A stretch of 8,108 nucleotides of DNA from an uncultured Ignavibacteria bacterium (GTDB lineage: Bacteria; Bacteroidota; Ignavibacteria; Ignavibacteriales; Ignavibacteriaceae). The notes beneath the pieces were generated by a model, which worked only from the letters and a program-made list of their open reading frames with translations, ran no database searches and had not been told where the DNA came from. Position numbers and translations under genes: made by a program. The stretch lies in contig CALKUG010000235.1 of the NCBI GenBank assembly GCA_937996765.1, forward strand, positions 1-8,108. The letters run 5' to 3'. This document shows, in pieces, positions 1 through 6,500 of this stretch (its first letter is position 1; each line of letters begins with the position of its first letter).

Positions 1-281
1 ATGTGAGGAACACCTTTGTAAAATACTACCATTTCACGAACGATTGAGTTTGTGAAATAATCGTAAGTACTGGTGGTTAATTGATCGCCTGCTAATCCAG
101 GGTTTGATGGAAATGTTACTGCGGGAGCCTGTGAAACAGGAGCAGTGCTTTCTACAGCAGCATCAACAACTATTTGTTTAGTTGCGGTAGAAACACCTTT
201 AACAACGTTTTTATTTTGTGCATTGGTGAAGCTCACCGCTAACACAACAACAAAAACTGTTAACAGAGTACGTTTGAACAT
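1..281 (-). CDS. Secreted protein of unknown function, N-terminal fragment
   Basis: The reading frame starts with ATG at 281 and stays open for 93 codons to the left edge, so the C-terminus is missing. Residues 1-21 look like a Sec signal peptide: Lys3-Arg4, a hydrophobic core at about 5-18 (LLTVFVVVLAV), and a likely signal peptidase I site after Ala21 (TNA|QN). There is no lipobox cysteine. The mature part begins with a low-complexity stretch rich in Thr, Val, Ala, Ser and Pro (about 25-58), followed by a more structured segment containing YDYFTNSIVREMVVFY. A strong Shine-Dalgarno site (AAGGAG, 5 bases of it GGAGA-like) sits just before the start and supports it. I do not recognise the family. 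The export signal and the linker-like region suggest an envelope or extracellular protein, but no function can be named from this fragment. Confidence 0.8.
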   Translation of the reverse strand, partial: MFKRTLLTVFVVVLAVSFTNAQNKNVVKGVSTATKQIVVDAAVESTAPVSQAPAVTFPSNPGLAGDQLTTSTYDYFTNSIVREMVVFYKGVPH

Positions 282-285
282 AATG

Positions 286-293
286 TTCTCCTT
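286..293 (-). promoter_or_regulatory. Strong Shine-Dalgarno site of the secreted-protein gene
   Basis: On the minus strand, AAGGAGAA lies four bases before the ATG at 281. It is the clearest ribosome-binding site in the window and fixes this start. It contrasts with the serA and SDR starts, which have A-rich leaders without a comparable motif. Confidence 0.75.
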
Positions 294-356
294 ACTTGAG
301 TGGATGATGTTAATTAAAATAACCACGAAACATCGCATTGCTGCGAAGTATAGTTC

Positions 357-362
357 ATTATA
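357..362 (-). promoter_or_regulatory. Possible alternative -10 box (TATAAT)
   Basis: A perfect TATAAT reads 362 to 357 on the minus strand, 75 bases before the secreted-protein ATG. No good -35 hexamer is found 16-18 bases upstream, and the region is AT-rich, so a chance match is quite possible. It competes with the better promoter candidate at 468-496. Confidence 0.25.
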
Positions 363-392
363 TGATTATTGAAATAAAATGCTTTCCTAAAT

Positions 393-444
393 TCTAATAA
401 TTCACTCTATTCAGCCCGAAAGAGTTATGATTTGAATTATTAGA
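393..444 (-). other. Long stem-loop in the leader of the secreted-protein gene
   Basis: TCTAATAATTCA and its exact reverse complement TGAATTATTAGA form a perfect 12-bp inverted repeat (arms 393-404 and 433-444). The 28-base interior contains a second stem: CTCT pairs with AGAG (405-408 with 421-424) and TTC with GAA (410-412 with 418-420), with a one-base bulge and a five-base loop. Eight bases (425-432) remain as a one-sided bulge. No T-run follows on either strand, so it does not look like a standard intrinsic terminator. It lies between serA and the secreted-protein gene. It would be within the 5' leader if transcription starts near 461, or in the serA 3' end if serA reads through. Confidence 0.6.
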
Positions 445-463
445 CAAAATTCTCAAAAATGTA

Positions 464-495
464 TGACATATTAAGTGTTTTTTATAAAAATGTCA
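464..495. repeat. Inverted repeat straddling the promoter (TGACAT/ATGTCA)
   Basis: TGACAT (464-469) and ATGTCA (490-495) are exact reverse complements separated by 20 bases. One arm overlaps the proposed -35 box and the other the proposed -10 box, so it could be an operator. On the minus strand a TTTTT run follows the second arm by four bases, so a weak serA terminator is a competing reading. Confidence 0.35.
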
Positions 496-496
496 A
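468..496 (-). promoter_or_regulatory. Sigma70-like promoter for the secreted-protein gene
   Basis: Reading the minus strand, a perfect -35 TTGACA (496-491) is followed after exactly 17 bases by TAATAT (473-468), which matches the -10 consensus at four of six positions. It begins 20 bases after the serA stop codon and points to the secreted-protein gene. A start near 461 would give a leader of about 180 bases that contains the stem-loop at 393-444. This is a consensus match, not proof of use. Confidence 0.5.
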
Positions 497-516
497 TACA
501 CAAATACCGCTTATAC

Positions 517-2100
517 CTATATTTTTACCGAAAATACCTTTTTTATACCGTTTAACGAAGAAATCTTACCGATTATTACATCACTCGGTTCTGAATCTAA
601 GTTTACAATGGTTAATGCTTCGTCTTTATCTAACTTTCTTCCAAGTGAAAGCGAAGCGATATTAATGGAATTTTCTGCTAAAATACTTCCTACAGAAGCC
701 AACATACCGGGCTTATCAACATTGCTATAAATAATAATGTTACCTTCGGGGTTGAATTCAACTCTGAAATCATCTATCATAACAATGCGATGCTCTGTAG
801 AACCAAAAACAGCTCCTGCTATCAATTTAGTTCCATTCTCGGTAATAACGGAAATTGAAAGCAGATTGGTATAGCTACTTTCTGCCGCAGGTCTTCTCTT
901 TTCGAGCTTGATACCCAACTCTTTTGCTAAAAATGGAGCATTAACAAGATTAACAATATCTGAAGAAGATTTTGTTAAAAACCCTAAAAGGAAAGCTGCG
1001 GTAATAGTTTCTTGCGATGTTCCTAATAACTCGCCATAAAAATCAAGCGTTATTGAACGTACGTTGCCTTGCATCAATTGTGCATGAAGCGATCCCATAC
1101 TTTCAGCCAAGCCAATAAAAGGAGCTAGCTCCTTATTGGAGAAGGCTTCTAACGATGTTGCATTAACTGCACCATACAAAACACCGTTCTTAAAATAATC
1201 AACCATTTGCTCAGCAACTTGAATAGCTACCTTCTCCTGCGCCTCATCGGTGCTTGCACCAAGGTGCGGAGTGGTTACAACTTTAGGATGCGATAAAATC
1301 TCGTTACTAAAATCAGGGGGTTCAACTTCAAATACATCTAACGCCGCACCCGATACTTTACCCGAGTTGAGAGCCACAACTAAATCTGCCTCGTTAACTA
1401 TGCCGCCACGAGCACAGTTGATAATCTTTACCCCGTCTTTGCATAATGCAAGTGTTTCAGCGGAAACTAAATTTTTTGTTTTCTCATCAAGAGGAACATG
1501 AATTGTTATAATATCTGCGTTCTTAAACAATGTATCCTTATCTACCAAGGTAACATTAAGTTTCTGTGCTTGCTCTTCAGGTAATAACGGATCGTAAGCT
1601 ATCACTTCCATTTTGAATGCAAGTGCACGTGTGGCAACCTCACGTCCAATTTTCCCTAAACCAAAAACGCCAAGTGTTTTACCATATACCTCAGTACCTT
1701 GAAAAGATTTTTTATCCCACTTTTTTGCTTTCATAGAAGCATCAGCTTGTGGAATTCGTCTGCACATCGAAAGCATCATCGAGAAAGCATGCTCAGCGGT
1801 TGAAATAGTATTTCCACCGGGGGTGTTCATAACTATAATACCTTTGCGTGTTGAAGCGGGGAGATTGATGTTATCCACTCCTGCGCCTGCGCGGCCTATG
1901 ATTTCCATATTCTCCATCAAATCAATAAGCTCAGGCGTTACCTTTGTAGCACTGCGTACTACCAATCCGGAGTATTCTCCAATTACTTTTTTGATGTCTT
2001 CTGCCGAGAGACCGGGTTTATAGTCAACAGCAAATCCCGCTTGTTCCAATACCGAAACCGCTTTTGAATCAACTGAATCCGAAATTAATATTTTTTTCAT
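517..2100 (-). CDS. serA: D-3-phosphoglycerate dehydrogenase
   Basis: SerA oxidises 3-phosphoglycerate to 3-phosphohydroxypyruvate with NAD, the first committed step of serine synthesis in the cytoplasm. The protein has 527 residues, the usual length for the long form with an extra domain. Visible are the Rossmann motif GLGKIG (147-152) with the following Asp170, catalytic Arg231 in NCARGG, Glu260 in FEVEPP, and His279 in TPHLGAS. Residues about 320-450 form the intervening allosteric (ASB-type) domain and about 455-527 an ACT domain. In the ACT domain Asn460, Asp462 and Asn480 sit where serine-binding residues lie in SerA enzymes with feedback inhibition, so inhibition by serine is likely. 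The start at 2100 gives the family's normal N-terminus (MKKILISD). The leader is A-rich with no clear Shine-Dalgarno site. It is 105 bases from trxA and may have its own promoter. Confidence 0.96.
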   Translation of the reverse strand: MKKILISDSVDSKAVSVLEQAGFAVDYKPGLSAEDIKKVIGEYSGLVVRSATKVTPELIDLMENMEIIGRAGAGVDNINLPASTRKGIIVMNTPGGNTISTAEHAFSMMLSMCRRIPQADASMKAKKWDKKSFQGTEVYGKTLGVFGLGKIGREVATRALAFKMEVIAYDPLLPEEQAQKLNVTLVDKDTLFKNADIITIHVPLDEKTKNLVSAETLALCKDGVKIINCARGGIVNEADLVVALNSGKVSGAALDVFEVEPPDFSNEILSHPKVVTTPHLGASTDEAQEKVAIQVAEQMVDYFKNGVLYGAVNATSLEAFSNKELAPFIGLAESMGSLHAQLMQGNVRSITLDFYGELLGTSQETITAAFLLGFLTKSSSDIVNLVNAPFLAKELGIKLEKRRPAAESSYTNLLSISVITENGTKLIAGAVFGSTEHRIVMIDDFRVEFNPEGNIIIYSNVDKPGMLASVGSILAENSINIASLSLGRKLDKDEALTIVNLDSEPSDVIIGKISSLNGIKKVFSVKI

Positions 2101-2137
2101 TTTTTAGCTTTCTCATCTATCTATTTTGCAAACGACC

Positions 2138-2165
2138 ATACTAATCCGTACGGTTAATGTTGCAA
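2138..2165 (-). promoter_or_regulatory. Weak promoter candidate for serA
   Basis: On the minus strand TTGCAA (2165-2160) and TAGTAT (2143-2138) are spaced by 16 bases, each matching the sigma70 consensus at four of six positions. Transcription would start about 30 bases before the serA ATG. The match is modest, and serA could also be read through from trxA. Confidence 0.3.
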
Positions 2166-2169
2166 CCGT
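2150..2169. repeat. Inverted repeat in the trxA-serA gap
   Basis: ACGGTT (2150-2155) and AACCGT (2164-2169) are exact reverse complements around an eight-base loop. The left arm also belongs to the palindrome CCGTACGG (2146-2153), and the loop and right arm contain GTTGCAAC. No T-run follows on the minus strand. The site overlaps the proposed serA -35 box, so it could be an operator or a U-less stem at the end of trxA. Confidence 0.35.
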
Positions 2170-2205
2170 TACAAAACAACTGTTATATTACGTTTGTGTT
2201 GTATA

Positions 2206-2526
2206 TTATATGTGTTTTTGAAGCATATTGGCAATAGTTGACTTAGGATGATTGCCGGTAAGAGCATCTACACGCTCACCATTTTTGAATACAATCATCT
2301 GAGGAATTGAGCGAATACCATAATTAACAGCGGTATCGCCATTCTCATCAACATTTAACTTAACGAACTTAACTTTATTTCCCAATTCGGTTGAAAGGGC
2401 ATCTAACGTTGGGTTTAATGCCTTACAGGGTCCACACCACTCTGCCCAGAAATCTACGAGTACAGGAATCTGAGATTGAAGTACTTCTTCCTTAAAATTT
2501 GAATCGGTTACAGAGATTGCTTTCAT
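2206..2526 (-). CDS. trxA: Thioredoxin
   Basis: This small cytoplasmic dithiol protein reduces disulfides in target enzymes and is itself recharged by thioredoxin reductase, which is not in the window. It has 106 residues, the normal length for a single thioredoxin domain. The active site is WCGPC (Trp30, Cys31, Cys34), with the buried Asp25 before it, Lys56 in the central strand, and the cis-proline at Pro75 in the loop SIPQ. Pro39 matches the conserved kink in the active-site helix. No signal peptide or membrane segment is present. AAGGAA lies about eight bases upstream of the ATG and supports the start. It follows the SDR gene by 27 bases, which suggests cotranscription. Confidence 0.97.
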   Translation of the reverse strand: MKAISVTDSNFKEEVLQSQIPVLVDFWAEWCGPCKALNPTLDALSTELGNKVKFVKLNVDENGDTAVNYGIRSIPQMIVFKNGERVDALTGNHPKSTIANMLQKHI

Positions 2527-2553
2527 TACTATATTTCCTTAAATCTTGCTTAT

Positions 2554-3396
2554 TTATTCTTTGCTATAACTTAAATGAGCATTTTGCCCAACATAATTTA
2601 CTATTTCTTCACCGCCATCGGCGTGAATAATTCCACCTGAAATCCATTGCCCGCCTTCTTGGCACAACAACGATATCACTTTTGCTACATCAGCAGCCGT
2701 GGTGGTTCTGGCTCGTGGATTTTTGCGTATTGCAACTTCAAGCATCTCGGTTGCTCCCGGAATTTTTCTCAATGCAGGTGTATCTGTTACGCCTGCCATA
2801 ATGGCGCTAACGCCTATATCCATATGCCCTAATTCCACAGTTAATTGGCGACAGTGTGATTCAAGTGCCGCCTTAGCCGCACTTACTGCGCCATAGTAAG
2901 GGATACTCGATCTTCCGCCCGAACTGGTCATTGCAAACACTCGCGCACCGCGAACAAACAAGCCGTGTTTGTAGATATCCTGCGTCCAGTAAACTAAAGA
3001 ATGAGCCATAACGTCCACAGTCATTTCCATCTGCGCCTTGGTCATGGTTGGCTCAGCAGGGTCTTCGGATATAAATTTTCTTAAAGTACCAAAGGCCAAC
3101 GAATGCATAAGCACTTTAACTACGGGCTTGTTATTAAAACGCGCGTTGAACTGATCCAACACATCTTTGCGTTTATGCTCATCAGCTGCGTTGGAATTTA
3201 TAAACCACGCCTCAACACCATGGGATTCAATTTCTTTTTTAATTCTATCAACATTAGGCATGGTTACAGCACGGTCTAAGTGCAATCCTAATATATTATA
3301 TCCATCTTTCGCTAACTGAATTGCAGTAGCTTCACCAAATCCTGATGATGCACCTAATATAATCGCCCATAACTTTTCGTTGGCTGCTTCGTTCAT
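2554..3396 (-). CDS. SDR oxidoreductase, probable FabI/FabL-type enoyl-ACP reductase
   Basis: The protein has 280 residues and a single Rossmann domain. Its nucleotide loop GASSGFG (15-21) is the classical SDR form. Asp41 at the end of the second strand suggests NADH preference, by inference. The active site has Tyr168 and Lys175 with six residues between them (Y-x6-K), the spacing of FabI and FabL enoyl-ACP reductases, not the Y-x3-K of classical SDRs. VLMHSLAFG (96-103) resembles the FabI HSI-F segment, and IPYY aligns with the FabI IPNY motif. Ser158 falls where FabI has its second conserved Tyr. The expected reaction is reduction of trans-2-enoyl-ACP, the last step of each fatty-acid elongation cycle. 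A related SDR with another substrate remains possible. The leader is A-rich without a clear ribosome site. trxA follows 27 bases later. Confidence 0.8.
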   Translation of the reverse strand: MNEAANEKLWAIILGASSGFGEATAIQLAKDGYNILGLHLDRAVTMPNVDRIKKEIESHGVEAWFINSNAADEHKRKDVLDQFNARFNNKPVVKVLMHSLAFGTLRKFISEDPAEPTMTKAQMEMTVDVMAHSLVYWTQDIYKHGLFVRGARVFAMTSSGGRSSIPYYGAVSAAKAALESHCRQLTVELGHMDIGVSAIMAGVTDTPALRKIPGATEMLEVAIRKNPRARTTTAADVAKVISLLCQEGGQWISGGIIHADGGEEIVNYVGQNAHLSYSKE

Positions 3397-3435
3397 ATCT
3401 ATCCATTTTTAAAAAACAAAATCTTTTGAACCTTC

Positions 3436-3464
3436 ATTATACTAAATCAAGCTCTTCGAAACAA
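3436..3464 (-). promoter_or_regulatory. Sigma70-like promoter for the SDR-trxA pair
   Basis: On the minus strand TTGTTT (3464-3459) and a perfect TATAAT (3441-3436) are separated by exactly 17 bases. The -35 box matches only its TTG. A start near 3429 would give a leader of about 33 bases before the SDR ATG. Confidence 0.45.
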
Positions 3465-3470
3465 CATTTA

Positions 3471-3501
3471 CAAATATACGAATTTAACTCTTTAGGCAAA
3501 A
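3471..3501 (-). promoter_or_regulatory. Bacteroidetes-style promoter candidate for the SDR-trxA pair
   Basis: TATATTTG (3478-3471, minus strand) fits the Bacteroidetes -7 consensus TAnnTTTG. TTTTG (3501-3497) lies 18 bases upstream, in the range expected for the -33 element. It would start transcription about 30-40 bases upstream of the sigma70-like candidate. Confidence 0.4.
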
Positions 3502-3518
3502 GACTTTTTTTACCTAAA
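3491..3518. repeat. Stem-loop between dnaE and the SDR gene
   Basis: TTTAGG (3491-3496) pairs with CCTAAA (3513-3518), and after one mismatch AAAA (3498-3501) pairs with TTTT (3508-3511), leaving a six-base loop. No T-run follows the stem on the minus strand. It overlaps the proposed -33 element, so it may be an operator or an atypical dnaE terminator. Confidence 0.35.
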
Positions 3519-3575
3519 TTAATAAGGCAGAATTCAAATATTTTAAACTCTTTTTTCTGACTAATGGTTCACTTA

Positions 3576-3594
3576 TAATTGCCAAAAGCAATTA
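3576..3594 (-). terminator. Possible hairpin terminator at the dnaE stop
   Basis: TAATTGC and GCAATTA form a perfect 7-bp stem with a five-base loop that overlaps the dnaE stop codon at 3592-3594. The stem is short and AT-rich, and no T-run follows on the minus strand. It may instead protect the transcript's 3' end, or have no role. Confidence 0.3.
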
Positions 3595-6500
3595 ATTCCC
3601 ATTTTTCCGATAGTTTTGCCTTCTGTCGTTCTGTACTTGTATCGGTTTTGGTTGTAACACAACCTCATCCTGTCCAAAAATACTGCTGAGTTTACTCAGT
3701 AGTGCACTACTGAGCGAAACTTTTACCGAGTCTAATCTAAAAACCCGTAAACCTTCTTCATCAGTTCTCAAACCTAAGTAAATATAATACTCACCACTAT
3801 TTTTTTGTGCAAGGGCTTTGAGTTTGTCAATCTTTTTTATGAGATCGGGGGTTTTGTCGGCAGTAATTTTTATAAATTTTGTCAAACTGCTTGCTGCTTG
3901 CTCTAACGGAATTGCCTCAACTACCTGCAGTCCAACTCCATCACCTTTTATTTCCCACTTTGCTGTTGCAACAACTAAATTATTATCAGCAATAGCCGAA
4001 CCATATTTAGTGTAGATGGAAGAGTACATCAGTGATTCAGCCGAACCCTGAAGTGTATTAAGTTGAAAGAAACACATCTGATCACCCTTTTTATCTAACT
4101 TATACTCGCAATCGGTTACAACCGCTGCTACGCGAATATATTCAGGCCAATTTTTCTCAGAGTCACTTAAATCCACCTCCGTGAACGACCGTGCTTCAAT
4201 TTCGAGCTTCCGCAACGGGTGTCCGGTTACGTAAAAACCTACATACTCACGTTCCCTGCTCAACATTACTGTTTCGCTCCAGGGCTCCGCTGCATGGTAA
4301 GGTGGTTCGGGTATAATTGCTTCCTCTTCAATATCAGCGAAAAGCCCACCGGAAGTATGTTCAACTTCTTTTTGTGCGCGAGCACCAAAATCTATAGCAA
4401 ACTCAACATTTGCAAAAAGTTTTGCCCGCTCTTTATCTATTGAATCAAATGCGCCGGCAATTATAAGGGACTCAACCACACGTTTATTCACTATTCGCAA
4501 ATCAACATTCGAACAGAAGTCAAACAAACTCGTAAAATCCCGTCCCAATTTTTCTCGCTTACTTTTAATTTCTTCAATTGCTTTTTCACCTGTTCCCTTT
4601 ATTGCCGAAAGACCAAATTTAATTTTTCCTTTAATTACATCGAAATGTACCGAGGGTGCGTTAACATCCGGAGGCAATACAGGTATGCCCAGTTTACGAC
4701 AATCTTCAAGTAGCGGAGTAATCTTATCCATGTTTTTAAGCTCATGGGTAAGGTTTGCTGCCAAAAATTCAGGTGTGTAATGTGCTTTAAGATAGGCAGT
4801 CTGATATGCAACAATCGAATATGCCACCGCGTGTGATTTATTAAAGCCGTAGTTTGCAAACTTTAAAATATCTTCGAAAATAAGTTCGCCAATTGCTTTC
4901 CCTACCCCTTGTTCTATTGCGCCGTTTACAAATTTTTCACGATTATCCTGCATCGCTTTTTCATCTTTTTTGCCCATTGCACGGCGCAGAACATCCGCTT
5001 GAGCAAGTGTGAGCCCCATTACTTTATTAGCAATCTGAATAACTTGTTCTTGATAAACAAGAACGCCGTAAGTTTCTTTTAATATCGGCTCCAATAACGG
5101 ATGCCTGTACTCAACCTTTTTCCTGCCAAATTTTCTGTCAATGAAATCACCGATAAATTCCATAGGACCCGGCCTATAAAGTGCGTTCATAGCCGATAGA
5201 TCTTTAATAGATTCGGGTTTTAAACGGCGTAAATACTCACGCATTCCGGGCGATTCGAACTGAAATATTGCGGTTGTTTGTCCTTTCGCAAATAAATCGA
5301 ACGTTTTTTTATCATCAACGGGAATGGCATCCATATCCAAATTAACACCGTGATTTTTTTTTATAAGCCGCCGGGCTTCTTCGATAATACCAATAGTTGC
5401 TAATCCAAGGAAGTCCATTTTTAACAGACCAAAATCCTCGAGTTCCTTCATGTTGTATTGAGTTACAACATCTTTATCACCTGCACCGGGCACGGAGAGT
5501 GGAACGTAATCAGAAACCGGTCCGGGGGCTATTACAACACCCGCGGCATGTTTACCCGAGTTTCTGTTCATGCCTTCAAGAATATGCCCATATTCAAACA
5601 TTTCTTTTATCAGTGGATCATCGGCGTTTTTGTACTGCTTTAATTCTTGTACTTCTTCAACCGCCTTATCGAGTGAATACACTTTCCCAAAATCAGAGGG
5701 TATATGTTTTGTGATTTCTTTTACCCTATTAAGCGGAACGTTTAATACACGCCCAACGTCGGTTAACACAGCTTTTGAAGAAAGTGTACCAAAAGTTATA
5801 ATCTGGCAAACCGCATCACTGCCATATTTTTCTTTTACGTATTGAATTGCCTCGCCTCGTCTATCATCTGCGAAATCAACGTCTATATCAGGCATGGATA
5901 CACGAGCTGGGTTAAGAAATCGCTCGAACAACAAACCGTATTGTAAGGGTTCAACGTTGGTTATCCCAAGTATATAAGCAATAATACTTCCGGCAGCAGA
6001 ACCTCTGCCCGGACCAACTGCAATACCACGCTCTTTTGCCGCATTTATAAAATCCTGTACAACCAAAAAATACCCCGGGAATCCCATTTTTTTAATGGTT
6101 TCAAGCTCAAACTCAAAACGCTCCATTACTTCCGGGGTAGGGTTCGGGTATCTCTTTGGTAGGCGTTCCCTACACAATTCTTCAAAATACTCCTCGGCCG
6201 TTGCAGATTTCGACTCAGGGGGTATTGGAAATTTTGGGAAGTGATTAACAGTTTTGCCAAAAACTAAATCTACTTTATCTCTAATTTCTAATGTGTTTTC
6301 GATTGCACCCTCATACTGCGAAAACAATTCAATCATTTGTTCCTGAGATTTATAATAAATCTCATCCGTTCCGTAACGAAGCTGTTTGTAATTGAAATTT
6401 CCGGATTTATCCCCAAGACTTACTAAAATATTATGGGCTACAGCGTGTTCTTTTTTTAGATAATGAACATCGTTTGTAGCAATCATTTTAATGCCAAGTT

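Noticed and set aside
333..346. Small hairpin with a GCAA tetraloop in the secreted-protein leader
   Set aside because: TCGCA/TGCGA gives only five pairs. This is too short to support a function without conservation data.
145..372. Plus-strand open frame of 75 codons over the secreted-protein gene
   Set aside because: It is antisense to a frame with a signal peptide and strong ribosome site, and its protein has no family features.
393..444. Inverted repeat as the ends of a miniature transposable element
   Set aside because: The interior is only 28 bases, with no flanking target duplication and no second copy in the window.
459..665. Plus-strand open frame of 68 codons over the end of serA
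   Set aside because: Most of it is antisense to the conserved SerA ACT domain, so it is a shadow frame.
2206..2526. Thioredoxin as a processivity factor for the nearby DNA polymerase, as in phage T7
   Set aside because: That role depends on a specific loop in a family A phage polymerase. DnaE is family C and uses the beta clamp, so proximity alone does not support it.
4635..4859. Minus-strand 74-codon frame inside dnaE
   Set aside because: It is a different frame on the same strand as conserved dnaE coding sequence and shows no domain.
5397..5845. Overlapping plus-strand open frames of up to 105 codons
   Set aside because: They lie fully opposite the DnaE catalytic core and have no recognisable domain or ribosome site.
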